NCBI GenBank assembly: GCA_024508855.1
Contig: JANINJ010000078.1
Location: 87,136 to 151,135 of the forward strand
Direction: 5' to 3'
Source of the DNA: Xanthobacteraceae bacterium
Lineage (GTDB): Bacteria > Pseudomonadota > Alphaproteobacteria > Rhizobiales > Xanthobacteraceae
Length of the DNA: 64,000 bases
Under the pieces are notes generated by a model, which was given only the letters and a program-made list of their open reading frames with translations, made no database searches and was not told where the DNA came from. Below, piece by piece: positions 45,302 through 54,273 of the stretch (position 1 is its first letter; every line of letters starts with the position of its first letter). The translations under genes were made by a program, and so were the position numbers.

Positions 45302-46453
45302 ATGATCTCACGCGAACAACGTACGCCATTTTCCGAGTGGTGGTGGACCATCGACCGGATGCAACTGGTCGCATTCCTCATCCTGATCCTGTGCGGCGTC
45401 ATCCTGTCGTTGGCCGCGAGCCCGTCGGTAGCGACGCGCATCGGGCTCGATCCGTTCCACTTCTTCAATCGCCACGTGCTGTTCCTGCTGCCGTCGTTCA
45501 TCGTAATGATTGGCGTGTCGTTCCTCTCGCCGCGACAGATCAGGCGCAGCGCGCTGATCGTCCTGGCCATCAGCGTCTTTCTGATTGTGGTCACGCTGCT
45601 GTTCGGCGCGGAAGTGAAGGGCGCGCGGCGCTGGATCACCATTCTGGGCGTTAATATCCAGGCCTCCGAAGCTGCCAAGCCAGCCTTCGTCGTCGTGGTA
45701 GCGTGGCTGTTTTCGGAATCGGCACGCAAGCCCGAGATGCCTGCGACGTCGATGGCGCTGGTAGCGTTACTGGGACTCGTGACGCTGCTGGTCATGGAGC
45801 CGGACTTCGGTCAGACCATGCTGATCCTCATGGTATGGGGCTCGCTGTTCTTCATCGCCGGCATGCGCATGATCTGGGTGTTCGGGCTCGCAGGCACGGC
45901 GGCGGCAGGATTGTTCGGCGCCTACCTGCTGGTGCCGCACGTTGCCCTGCGCATTAAACGATTCATGGATCCGGCTTCGGGTGACACCTTCCAGGTCGAT
46001 ACCGCGATGGATTCGTTCTTCCACGGCGGCTGGTTGGGCGTCGGGCCGGGCGAGGGCACCGTGAAGCGCGTGCTGCCGGACAGCCACACCGATTTCGTGT
46101 TTGCGGTGGCGGCGGAAGAATTCGGCATCGTGCTATGCCTCGCGCTGGTGGCCCTGTTCGCCTTCATCGTGATCCGGACATTGTCGCGCGCTTATGCCAA
46201 CGAAGACTTGTTCTCGCGGTTCGCGGCATCGGGTCTGGCGATCCTGTTCGGCGTGCAGGCCGGCATCAACATGGCCGTCAACCTGCACCTGATCCCAGCC
46301 AAGGGCATGACCTTGCCGTTCATCTCCTACGGCGGCTCGTCGATGGTGTCGCTGGCCTATGGCGTCGGCATGATGCTGGCCTTGACCCGGCAGCGGCCGT
46401 CGACCGAGATGGCATCGATCGGCGACGCCAATGCGGCGGGATCGTACGCCTGA
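45302..46453 (+). CDS. ftsW: Septal peptidoglycan polymerase FtsW (SEDS family)
   Basis: 383 residues, about ten membrane helices. SEDS glycosyltransferase that polymerises lipid II at the septum with FtsI. Family landmarks: FNRHVLFLLPSF, GARRWITILGVNIQASEAAKPAFVV (the E-K region), EPDFGQTMLILMVWGSLFF, HTDFVFAVAAEEFGIV (catalytic Asp region), NMAVNLHLIPAKGMTLPFISYGGSSM. 82 bp after murD and 37 bp before murG. Confidence 0.96.
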   Translation: MISREQRTPFSEWWWTIDRMQLVAFLILILCGVILSLAASPSVATRIGLDPFHFFNRHVLFLLPSFIVMIGVSFLSPRQIRRSALIVLAISVFLIVVTLLFGAEVKGARRWITILGVNIQASEAAKPAFVVVVAWLFSESARKPEMPATSMALVALLGLVTLLVMEPDFGQTMLILMVWGSLFFIAGMRMIWVFGLAGTAAAGLFGAYLLVPHVALRIKRFMDPASGDTFQVDTAMDSFFHGGWLGVGPGEGTVKRVLPDSHTDFVFAVAAEEFGIVLCLALVALFAFIVIRTLSRAYANEDLFSRFAASGLAILFGVQAGINMAVNLHLIPAKGMTLPFISYGGSSMVSLAYGVGMMLALTRQRPSTEMASIGDANAAGSYA

Positions 46454-46490
46454 TCTGCGAATTGACCGTTCTGATGAGCCGTGTGAACCG

Positions 46491-47594
46491 ATGAGCACTG
46501 CGCCCCTCATTCTTCTGGCTGCGGGCGGAACCGGCGGACATCTGTTTCCCGCCGAGGCGCTGGCTGACGCGCTGATGAAACGCGGCCTCCGCGTGCGGCT
46601 GGTGACGGATTCGCGTGCGCTTCGTTATAGCGGTGTGTTCACGCGAGACATGCTCGACGTGGTACCGAGCGCGACGGTGCGCGGCCGCTCCCCATGGGCG
46701 CTGGCGCGTACCGGTGCGATGCTGGCTGCCGGAACGGCCGTGGCGCTCAACCTGATCCGCAGGAACAAGCCGGCGGCAGTGATCGGCTTCGGAGGTTATC
46801 CGACGTTGCCGCCGCTCATCGCCGCGCGGCTGGCCGGCGTGCCCTCGATCATTCACGATGCCAACGCGGTGATGGGGCGCGCCAACCGCTTTCTCTCCGG
46901 CCGCGTCAGCGCGATCGCGACATCGCTGCCGGGCGTGCTCGACCGCGATCCGGCATTAGCTGCGAAAACCACCGTTACAGGAACGCCGATGCGGCCCGCG
47001 ATTCTTGCCGCGTCCGCCGTGCCTTATGCCGCGCCGGATATGACGGGGCCGTTGCGCGTGTTGGTGGTCGGCGGCAGCCAGGGTGCGCGCGTTATGTCCG
47101 ATATCGTGCCGCATGCAATTGAGAAGCTTGAGCCTGCCTTGTGGCATCGGCTGGTGTTGACGCAGCAGGTGCGCGATGAAGACATGGCGCGCGTCAGCGC
47201 GATCTATGACCGGCTGAAGATCAACGCCGAACTGGCGCCATTCTTCAGCGACCTGCCGGCGCGGCTGGCCTCGAACCATCTGGTGATCTCGCGCTCCGGC
47301 GCGGGTACGGTGGCGGAACTCGGCGCCATCGGCCGTCCCTCGATCCTGGTGCCGCTGCCCGGCGCGATCGATCAGGACCAGTTCGCTAATGCTGGCGTGC
47401 TTGCCGCCGTCAACGGCGCGATCCGGATCGTCCAGAGCGACTTCACGCCGGATCGGTTGGCGTCGGAAATCTCTTCGCTCGCCGCCGAGCCATCCCGGCT
47501 TGCGGCTATGGCAAGCGGCGCGCACAGCATCGGCAAGCTCGATGCTGCCGAGCGGCTGGCCGATCTGGTGATGAAAGTTGCGGGAATAGGGTAG
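46491..47594 (+). CDS. murG: UDP-GlcNAc:lipid I N-acetylglucosamine transferase
   Basis: 367 residues from the ATG at 46491 (MSTAPLILLAAGGTGGHLFPAEALA); the open frame reaches 46431 but the glycine-rich loop belongs near the start. GT28 enzyme at the inner face of the membrane that makes lipid II. LLAAGGTGGHLFPA and GFGGYPTLPPL form the lipid-side loops; the C-terminal domain has VVGGSQGARVMSDIVP, ISRSGAGTVAELGAIGRPSILVPLPGAIDQDQ, the UDP-GlcNAc site. Followed by a repeat element, not directly by murC. Confidence 0.96.
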   Translation: MSTAPLILLAAGGTGGHLFPAEALADALMKRGLRVRLVTDSRALRYSGVFTRDMLDVVPSATVRGRSPWALARTGAMLAAGTAVALNLIRRNKPAAVIGFGGYPTLPPLIAARLAGVPSIIHDANAVMGRANRFLSGRVSAIATSLPGVLDRDPALAAKTTVTGTPMRPAILAASAVPYAAPDMTGPLRVLVVGGSQGARVMSDIVPHAIEKLEPALWHRLVLTQQVRDEDMARVSAIYDRLKINAELAPFFSDLPARLASNHLVISRSGAGTVAELGAIGRPSILVPLPGAIDQDQFANAGVLAAVNGAIRIVQSDFTPDRLASEISSLAAEPSRLAAMASGAHSIGKLDAAERLADLVMKVAGIG

Positions 47595-47615
47595 CTGCGG
47601 AAGCGATTTTGGCCT

Positions 47616-47716
47616 TGTCATGCCCCGCGAAAGCGGGGCATCCAGTACCCGCGGGGCTGTCGGAATCATATAAGCAACGCGTATTGCTGGATCGTCCGCC
47701 TTCGCGGACGATGACG
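47616..47716. repeat. Palindromic repeat element between murG and murC
   Basis: Two hairpins in mirror order: gccccgcgaaagcggggc (47622-47639) followed by atccagta, and gctggatcgtccgccttcgcggacgatgac at the right end. The outer pieces (tgtcatg and gatgacg; atccagta and attgctggat) are inverted copies, so the whole about 100 bp is one dyad. It ends 16 nt before the murC start. I recall this type as a dispersed element in Bradyrhizobium-group genomes. Confidence 0.7.
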
Positions 47717-47732
47717 TCAGGGAACTTTGATC

Positions 47733-49136
47733 ATGAGACTGCCGCGCGAAATCGGACCCATCCACTTTGTCGGGATTGGCGGTATCGGAATGAGCGGCAT
47801 CGCCGAGGTGCTGGCCAATCTCGGCTACACGGTGCAGGGCTCCGACGCGTCGGAAGGCGCCAACGTTATCCGGCTGCGCGAGAAGGGCATCAAGGTCACC
47901 GTCGGCCACAAGGCCGAGAACATTGCCGGCGCGGACGTGCTGGTCGTGTCCACCGCGATCAAGCGCGACAATCCGGAACTGCTGGCAGCACGGGCGCAGC
48001 GCATTCCGGTCGTGCGGCGCGCCGAAATGCTGGCGGAACTGATGCGGCTGAAAAGTTGTGTCGCGATCGCCGGCACGCATGGCAAGACGACCACCACGTC
48101 GATGGTCGCGGCGCTGCTCGATGCGGCGGACTTCGATCCCACCGTGATCAACGGCGGCATCATCAACGCCTACGGCACCAATGCGCGGCTTGGTGCCGGC
48201 GACTGGATGGTAGTCGAGGCGGACGAGAGCGACGGCACATTCCTGAAGCTGCCCGTCGATGTCGCCATCGTCACCAATGTCGATCCCGAGCATCTCGATC
48301 ATTTCAAGACCTTCGACGCAGTGCAGGACGCCTTCCGCGATTTCGTCGAGAGCGTGCCGTTCTACGGCTTCGCTGTGATGTGCATCGATCATCCGGTGGT
48401 GCAAGCACTGGTCGGCAAGATCGAGGATCGCCGCATCATTACTTATGGCGAAAATCCGCAGGCCGATGCGCGGCTGGTGGGTCTGACCGCCGCGAATGGC
48501 GGCTCGTGTTTCAACGTGGTGTTCCGCGATCGGAAGGCCGACACCGCGCACGAGATTTCCGATCTCGTGCTGCCGATGCCGGGGCGTCACAACGCACTCA
48601 ATGCGACGGCCGCGGTGGCGGTGGCCCATCAGCTCGGCATTTCCGATGAAGTCATTCGCAAGGCACTGGCCGGGTTCGGCGGCGTCAAGCGCCGCTTTAC
48701 GCGGACCGGCGAATGGAATGGCGTCACCATCATCGATGACTATGGGCATCATCCGGTGGAGATTGCAGCGGTGCTCAAGGCGGCGCGCGACTCGACGAAA
48801 GGCAAGGTGATCGCGGTAGTGCAGCCGCATCGTTACACACGGCTGCAGTCGCTGTTCGAGGAATTTTGTACCTGCTTCAACGACGCCGATACGGTGATCG
48901 TTGCCGATGTCTATCCGGCGGGCGAAGCGCCGATCCCCGGCATCGATCGCGATGGGTTCGTGCTAGGGCTGCGGGCGCACGGTCATCGCGAAGTGATCCC
49001 GCTGCAGAATGCTGCTGCGCTTGCGGGTCTGGTGCGCAAGGTAGCGAAGAGCGGCGACTATGTCGTGTGTCTCGGCGCAGGCAATATCACGCAATGGGCC
49101 TACGCGCTTCCGGACGAATTGAAGGCACTTGCGTAA
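47733..49136 (+). CDS. murC: UDP-MurNAc:L-alanine ligase
   Basis: 467 residues from the ATG at 47733, following AGGGA; an in-frame TTG 6 nt upstream is not needed. First ligase of the cytoplasmic Mur series. [17 protein letters not shown] (Rossmann-like), P-loop [14 protein letters not shown] (about 110-123), [24 protein letters not shown] and the C-terminal [10 protein letters not shown], all diagnostic for MurC. A dispersed repeat lies immediately upstream, so murC may depend on read-through from murG or on a promoter within the repeat. Confidence 0.97.
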   Translation: MRLPREIGPIHFVGIGGIGMSGIAEVLANLGYTVQGSDASEGANVIRLREKGIKVTVGHKAENIAGADVLVVSTAIKRDNPELLAARAQRIPVVRRAEMLAELMRLKSCVAIAGTHGKTTTTSMVAALLDAADFDPTVINGGIINAYGTNARLGAGDWMVVEADESDGTFLKLPVDVAIVTNVDPEHLDHFKTFDAVQDAFRDFVESVPFYGFAVMCIDHPVVQALVGKIEDRRIITYGENPQADARLVGLTAANGGSCFNVVFRDRKADTAHEISDLVLPMPGRHNALNATAAVAVAHQLGISDEVIRKALAGFGGVKRRFTRTGEWNGVTIIDDYGHHPVEIAAVLKAARDSTKGKVIAVVQPHRYTRLQSLFEEFCTCFNDADTVIVADVYPAGEAPIPGIDRDGFVLGLRAHGHREVIPLQNAAALAGLVRKVAKSGDYVVCLGAGNITQWAYALPDELKALA

Positions 49137-49143
49137 GACGCCG

Positions 49144-50067
49144 ATGGCATTTTCCGACATCACCTCCGAACTGAAATCTGCGATGCCGAACCTGCGCGGG
49201 CGGCTGCTGGCCAACGAACCGCTGGCGCCGTTGACGTGGTTTCGCGTCGGTGGTCCTGCGCAGGTATTGTTCACGCCCGCCGACGAGGACGATCTGGCGC
49301 ACTTCCTGCGTCATCTGCGCGACGATATTCCGATCTACTGCATCGGTGTCGGCTCGAACCTGATCGTGCGGGACGGCGGTCTGCCTGGTGTCGTCATTCG
49401 CCTGTCGCCGCGCGGTTTCGGCGAGACGCGGGCGGAAGGCGACATCGTGATGGCGGGAACAGCCGCGCTCGACAAGCGTGTGGCGGAAGCCGCAGCGGCC
49501 GCAAATATCAGCGGGTTGGAATTCCTGTTCGGCATCCCAGGCACGATTGGCGGCGCGCTGCGCATGAACGCCGGTGCCAATGGCGGCGAGACCAAGGATA
49601 TTCTCGTCGAAGCTACCGCCGTCGGGCGCGACGGCACCAAGCATCGCTTCGACAATGCCGGTATGAAATTCGAATACCGCAATAGCGGCATCTATCCGTC
49701 GGTGATCTTCACATCAGCAAGGTTTCGCGGCGTCGTTGCCGATCCGGAAACCATTCGTGCGCGGATGACTGCGGTGCAGACCCATCGCGAAACCGCGCAG
49801 CCAATCCGCGAAAAGACCGGGGGCTCGACGTTCAAAAATCCGCCCGGTCACAGCGCATGGAAACTGATCGACGCGGCCGGCTGCCGCGGTCTGCGCGTCG
49901 GCGGTGCGCAGGTTTCCGAGATGCATTGCAATTTCCTCATCAATACCGGCGAGGCGACGGCGCATGATATCGAGACGCTGGGCGAGACGGTGCGCGCGCG
50001 CGTGAAGGCGCACTCCGGCATCGATCTGCATTGGGAAATCAAGCGGATCGGAATCGAGAAACGCTGA
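49144..50067 (+). CDS. murB: UDP-N-acetylenolpyruvoylglucosamine reductase
   Basis: 307 residues from the ATG at 49144, 7 nt after murC (a TTG at 49129 overlaps murC and is not preferred). FAD enzyme making UDP-MurNAc in the cytoplasm. FAD-binding NTWFRVGG-like ([14 protein letters not shown]), [36 protein letters not shown]; catalytic Arg in FEYRNSG, Ser in [11 protein letters not shown] and Glu in HWEIKRIG: a type I MurB with full active site. After it the cluster is broken by one opposite-strand gene. Confidence 0.96.
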   Translation: MAFSDITSELKSAMPNLRGRLLANEPLAPLTWFRVGGPAQVLFTPADEDDLAHFLRHLRDDIPIYCIGVGSNLIVRDGGLPGVVIRLSPRGFGETRAEGDIVMAGTAALDKRVAEAAAAANISGLEFLFGIPGTIGGALRMNAGANGGETKDILVEATAVGRDGTKHRFDNAGMKFEYRNSGIYPSVIFTSARFRGVVADPETIRARMTAVQTHRETAQPIREKTGGSTFKNPPGHSAWKLIDAAGCRGLRVGGAQVSEMHCNFLINTGEATAHDIETLGETVRARVKAHSGIDLHWEIKRIGIEKR

Positions 50068-50076
50068 TCTGGCAGG

Positions 50077-50850
50077 TCAGTTGCTGAGCGATTGCAGCGC
50101 CGCGATAGGCGCGGGCGAGACGCGGAACGCTCCGGCAAATGGATATTCCTGCAGCGCGATGATCCCGAGGGTCACGAGGACGGCGCTGGCGAATATCGTC
50201 AGCGATGCGATGAATGCCCGCGGTTTGTCGAGGTGGACGAGCCCGATCGCAACCTGCGTGAACAGGCTGAGCACGATGACCACGAGCCATTTCAGGTCAT
50301 TGGTGTGATCGCTCGCCAATGCGAGCCGGACGTTGCGCGCGGTTCCGGCGCGGACTGCCGCATTAAGAAGGGCCGCATGAACGGCCTGTCCGGACGCCTT
50401 GGACAGTCCCGGCTGGCTGACCTCGCGCAACAGCGCGTCATAGGCAGCTTCGGTATTGGACGAGGGCCGTTCGGTATTCATCGCCGGCCATTCCTCGCTG
50501 ACGATCGACGTCACGTAAGCCTTCAAGGCAGCGCGAATGCTTTGCATGTCTGACACCGACGCAACGCTGAGGGTGTGAACGTTGCGCAACTCGCCAGCTT
50601 CGGTCTGCACGGTGCGTTGTGCCAGACGGTCACGATCGCTGATGTCGTTGGCGAGGAAGCCCGTCAGCAACGCGAACAGGATCGCAACTGCACCGAAGAA
50701 GGGTGCGACGATACCCTGAATGGAATGTAGTGGCCGCGTCAGCGGCGACCGGAAGGCGATCACCGCCAGTAACAGCACCATGCCGTAACTCAGGATCGCG
50801 AGCGTCAGAAAAAGGCCCACGGGATGCATATCGAGCCAGGCTCTGATCAT
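50077..50850 (-). CDS. DUF4239 (bestrophin-like) membrane protein, opposite strand inside dcw
   Basis: 257 residues, four predicted helices (about 10-32, 45-67, 185-208, 213-238). DUF4239 pattern: SIQGIVAPFFGAVAILFALLTGFLANDI near the start, TVQTEAGELRNVHTL, then VVIVLSLFTQVAIGLVHLDKPRAFIASLTIFASAV. Such proteins are called bestrophin-like but have no shown channel activity. It lies between murB and ddlB on the other strand, 9 bp from the murB stop, so ddlB and ftsQAZ must have their own promoter in the 128-bp gap 50851-50978. Not part of the canonical cluster. Confidence 0.85.
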   Translation of the reverse strand: MIRAWLDMHPVGLFLTLAILSYGMVLLLAVIAFRSPLTRPLHSIQGIVAPFFGAVAILFALLTGFLANDISDRDRLAQRTVQTEAGELRNVHTLSVASVSDMQSIRAALKAYVTSIVSEEWPAMNTERPSSNTEAAYDALLREVSQPGLSKASGQAVHAALLNAAVRAGTARNVRLALASDHTNDLKWLVVIVLSLFTQVAIGLVHLDKPRAFIASLTIFASAVLVTLGIIALQEYPFAGAFRVSPAPIAALQSLSN

Positions 50851-50978
50851 GAGATTTGCTTTCTTCTGCCGGTTGGCGTGCGATTCGGATGCGGTGCGTA
50901 TCGGAGATTAGCGCGATCGCACCTGCTTGGTCATCGGCGCAAATCAGCGTAGTTAGGGCGAAGCAAAAAGGGCAGGCG

Positions 50979-51905
50979 ATGAGCAAATACAATCACGTTG
51001 CGGTGCTGTTGGGCGGCTGGTCTTCCGAGCGCGAAGTAAGTCTGCGTTCGGGCAAGGCCTGTGCCGATGCATTGGAGCGGCGCGGATATCGAGTAACGCG
51101 CATCGATGTGAAGCGCGATATCGCGACGGTGCTCGATGCGCTCAAGCCCGATGCTGCATTGATGATGTTGCACGGTCGGCCTGGCGAAGACGGCACCATC
51201 CAGGGTGTGCTCGAAACGCTCGGTATTCCCTACAGCCACTCCGGTGTGCTGGCATCGTCGCTGGCGATGCAAAAAGATCTCGCCAAGACGGTGATGGCGA
51301 CGGCGGGCATTCCGGTCGCCGCGGGACTGACGCTATCGCGCGCCGAGATCGCCAAACGCCACGTGATGGAGCCGCCATATGTGATCAAGCCGGTCGCGGA
51401 CGGCTCCAGCGTCGGCGTGTTCATTGTCACAGAGGCCCACGCCCATCCGCCGCAGGAACTGTTCCGCGACGACTGGCCTCATGGAGATCAACTTCTGGTT
51501 GAAAAATACGTTGCCGGCAAGGAATTGACCTGCGCCGTGGTCAAGGGCGAGGCGACCGGCGTGATCGAGATCGTTCCGACCGTCCGGTTCTATGATTACG
51601 AGGCAAAGTATTCTCCGGGCGCGTCAAAACACATCCTGCCTGCATCTCTTTTACCATTTGTTTACCAGGAAGTCCGAAGGTTAACGCTGGCGGCGCATGT
51701 TGCGCTCGGCTGCCGGGGCGTTAGCCGGGCGGATTTCCGCTTCGACGATCGCATCGAGGGAACCAAAGGACTCATTTGTCTCGAGGTGAATACCCAGCCC
51801 GGCATGACCGAGACGTCACTTGTGCCAGAGCTCGCAGCGCATGCGGGCACAACATTTGACGAGCTCGTGCAATGGATGGTGGAGGACGCCTCGCTAGGTC
51901 GCTGA
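50979..51905 (+). CDS. ddlB: D-alanine:D-alanine ligase
   Basis: 308 residues from the ATG at 50979 (MSKYNHVAVLLGGWSSEREVSL); the open frame back to 50856 belongs to no protein. ATP-grasp enzyme supplying D-Ala-D-Ala to MurF. GGWSSEREVSLRSGK, MLHGRPGEDGTIQGVLE, PYVIKPVADGSSVGV and FDDRIEGTKGLICLEVNTQPGMTETSLVPE, with the C-terminal Mg-binding ExNTxPG pattern intact. It overlaps the start of ftsQ by 34 bp. Confidence 0.96.
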   Translation: MSKYNHVAVLLGGWSSEREVSLRSGKACADALERRGYRVTRIDVKRDIATVLDALKPDAALMMLHGRPGEDGTIQGVLETLGIPYSHSGVLASSLAMQKDLAKTVMATAGIPVAAGLTLSRAEIAKRHVMEPPYVIKPVADGSSVGVFIVTEAHAHPPQELFRDDWPHGDQLLVEKYVAGKELTCAVVKGEATGVIEIVPTVRFYDYEAKYSPGASKHILPASLLPFVYQEVRRLTLAAHVALGCRGVSRADFRFDDRIEGTKGLICLEVNTQPGMTETSLVPELAAHAGTTFDELVQWMVEDASLGR

Positions 51906-52864
51906 GACTACCGAGGCCCCAAGCTGATCTGAAAGCCGCCGCCATTGGCGCGGCGATTTTGCTGCGCGAGTGGGTGATCGAGGTATCGAAGCGGCGGCCA
52001 CCTCCGCGCCCGGTTGCCCGGGTCGAAAGCAATCATCGTGTGATCCGGTTCGTCGAGCGTTACGTGCCGCGCCGCACCGGTATTGCCGCGACGGTGCTGA
52101 TGCTGGTCGCAAGCGCGGCCTTCGGAGCGGTGAAGGGCGGTCATGTCGAGGAGATCGCCACGGCGCTGAGCGACGCGCGCAACGCGGTGGCGAATTCGGT
52201 CGGTTTCCGGATTGTCGGCGTCACGATTAACGGCCGCAAGCAATTGACGCAGGATGAAATCCTGGCGATCGGGGGCGTCAATGGCCACTCCTCATTGCTG
52301 TTCCTCGATGCCGCCGCGGTTCGCGACAAGCTGATCGCGAGTCCCTGGATCGCGGACGCGACCGTATTGAAGTTCTATCCCGGCAACCTGCAGATCGACG
52401 TCACCGAGCGATCGCCGTTCGCGTTGTGGCAGGAGGACGGCAAGGTGTCGGTGATCGCCGACGACGGTGCCGTGCTCGAATCCTACGTCGCAAAACGTTT
52501 CACGACATTGCCGCTGGTGGTGGGCAAGGGCGCCGAAACGCGCGCCCGGGATTTCATTGCGTTGCTTGATCGCTATCCGCAGGTGAGACCGCTGGTGCGC
52601 GCAGCGGTATTCGTCGGCGAACGCCGCTGGAATCTGCGCCTCAAGAACGGTCTCGACATCCGCCTGCCGGAACAGGATGTCGGACGGGCGCTCGCGACGC
52701 TGTCCAAGCTCGACAAGGAAGACAAGCTGTTTACCCGGGACATCACCGCTGTTGATGCCCGGCTGCCGGATCGTGTGACCGTGCGGTTGTCCGAGGATGC
52801 CGCCAAGGCGCGCGAAGAATTGTTCAAGGACAAGAAGACCAAACGTAAGGCCGGCGACGCATGA
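51872..52864 (+). CDS. ftsQ: Cell division protein FtsQ
   Basis: 330 residues. The ATG at 51872 lies inside the last 34 bp of ddlB; a later start is possible, since the first about 40 residues are poorly conserved in general. A cytoplasmic basic part (SKRRPPPRPVARVES) leads to one membrane helix at about 70-87 (IAATVLMLVASAAFGAV). The periplasmic POTRA domain (about 110-180, FRIVGVTINGRKQLTQDEILA) and the FtsQ domain (ATVLKFYPGNLQIDVTERSPFALWQ) follow. It joins FtsB/FtsL to the Z ring side of the divisome. Its stop overlaps the ftsA start. Confidence 0.93.
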   Translation: MDGGGRLARSLRLPRPQADLKAAAIGAAILLREWVIEVSKRRPPPRPVARVESNHRVIRFVERYVPRRTGIAATVLMLVASAAFGAVKGGHVEEIATALSDARNAVANSVGFRIVGVTINGRKQLTQDEILAIGGVNGHSSLLFLDAAAVRDKLIASPWIADATVLKFYPGNLQIDVTERSPFALWQEDGKVSVIADDGAVLESYVAKRFTTLPLVVGKGAETRARDFIALLDRYPQVRPLVRAAVFVGERRWNLRLKNGLDIRLPEQDVGRALATLSKLDKEDKLFTRDITAVDARLPDRVTVRLSEDAAKAREELFKDKKTKRKAGDA

Positions 52865-54183
52865 GTAGCCTTGATCGTAACCAGACGCCGAAAACGCGCC
52901 CGATGCCGCAAAATCGGACGGCGCTCGTCGCCTCGCTCGATATCGGAACGAGCAAGATCGCTTGCCTGATCGCACGGCTGAAGCCTTGCGCGCCGAGTGA
53001 TGCCTTGCGAGGCCGCAGCCACGCGGTCGAATTGATCGGTTACAGCCATATCCAGTCGCGGGGCGTCAAGGCCGGCGCGGTGGTCGATATGGTCGAATGC
53101 GAGCAGGCCGTGCGTCATGCGGTGGCGGTGGCCGAGCGCATGGCGAAGGTTCGCGTCGAGTCCGTGCTGCTGTCGGTGTCCGCCGGGCGGTTGCAGGGCC
53201 AGATGATCGAGGCCGCTTCGGAGGTTCGCGGCGGCTCGGTGTCGCCGGAAGATGTGATGCGCGTCACCAGCACCGGGATGCGCCATGCGACCGCGCCGGG
53301 CCGCACCGTGCTGCACGCGCTTCCGGTCGGTTATGCGCTCGATGGCGTCAAGGGCATTCGCGATCCGCGCGGCATGGTCGCGCGGCAGTTCGGCGTCGAC
53401 ATGAATGTCGTGACCTCCGATGCGACCGTCGCCAAGAACCTGATGCTGGTTGTTGAACGATGCCACCTCAACGTCGAGGCGATGGCGGCAAGTCCTTACG
53501 CATCGAGCCTGTCGGTATTGACGGACGACGAAATCGATCTCGGTGCCGCCGTGGTCGAGATGGGTGCCGGCACGACGACGATTGCGATCTATTCCGGCGG
53601 CCGCTTCGTGCATGCGAGCGGATTTGCGGTAGGCGGGCAACACGTGACGATGGATCTTGCACGCGGACTGGGCGCATGCATTGCGGATGCCGAGCGAATC
53701 AAGACGTTATATGGCACGGTGCTGACTGGCGGATCCGACGCGCGCGAATTGATGTCGGTGCCGACGTCCGGTGAAGACGAGCAGGATTTTCCGCAAATCG
53801 TATCTCGCGCAACGATCGCGAACATCGTCAAGCAACGCGTCGAGGAGATTTTCGAGATGGTGAGGGACCGGCTGAAGGATTCGCCTTTCGCCGCCGAGCC
53901 GCGCGCACGTGTCGTTCTCAGCGGCGGCGCCTCGCAACTCACCGGTGTTCCCGAACTGGCAACGCGTATCCTGGGCCGTTCGGTGCGTATCGGCCGTCCG
54001 TTGGGCTTCGGACGATTGCCGAATGAGGCGAAGGGGGCCTCGTTTGCAGTTCCATCGGGGCTGCTGGTCTATCCGCAATACGCCCACCTCGAGCATGTCG
54101 AACCGCGGCATACGAGGCAACTCAAGACGGGAACGGACAACTATTTCGGAAAAGTCGGACGATGGCTCCGCGAGGGCTTCTGA
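52861..54183 (+). CDS. ftsA: Cell division protein FtsA
   Basis: 440-residue actin-like ATPase that tethers FtsZ to the membrane. Start ATGA overlaps the ftsQ stop. ASLDIGTSKIACLIARL (phosphate 1), GYSHIQSRGVKAGAVVDM, the 1C domain SVLLSVSAGRLQGQMI, GAAVVEMGAGTTTIAIY (phosphate 2), VVLSGGASQLTGVPEL (adenosine), and a C-terminal amphipathic helix NYFGKVGRWLREGF that targets the membrane. 90 bp before ftsZ. Confidence 0.96.
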   Translation: MSSLDRNQTPKTRPMPQNRTALVASLDIGTSKIACLIARLKPCAPSDALRGRSHAVELIGYSHIQSRGVKAGAVVDMVECEQAVRHAVAVAERMAKVRVESVLLSVSAGRLQGQMIEAASEVRGGSVSPEDVMRVTSTGMRHATAPGRTVLHALPVGYALDGVKGIRDPRGMVARQFGVDMNVVTSDATVAKNLMLVVERCHLNVEAMAASPYASSLSVLTDDEIDLGAAVVEMGAGTTTIAIYSGGRFVHASGFAVGGQHVTMDLARGLGACIADAERIKTLYGTVLTGGSDARELMSVPTSGEDEQDFPQIVSRATIANIVKQRVEEIFEMVRDRLKDSPFAAEPRARVVLSGGASQLTGVPELATRILGRSVRIGRPLGFGRLPNEAKGASFAVPSGLLVYPQYAHLEHVEPRHTRQLKTGTDNYFGKVGRWLREGF

Positions 54184-54273
54184 TGGTTTTCCGTTTGACA
54201 CCAATCTCATCCACCTCTCCGGCGATCGGCCGGGGGCAAAACGAACCAAAGCGCGCGTAATCGAGAGGCAACC

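Noticed and set aside
46956..48830. 624-aa minus-strand open frame across murG, the repeat and murC
   Set aside because: Antisense shadow; composition rich in His, Arg and Asp, as typical for such frames.
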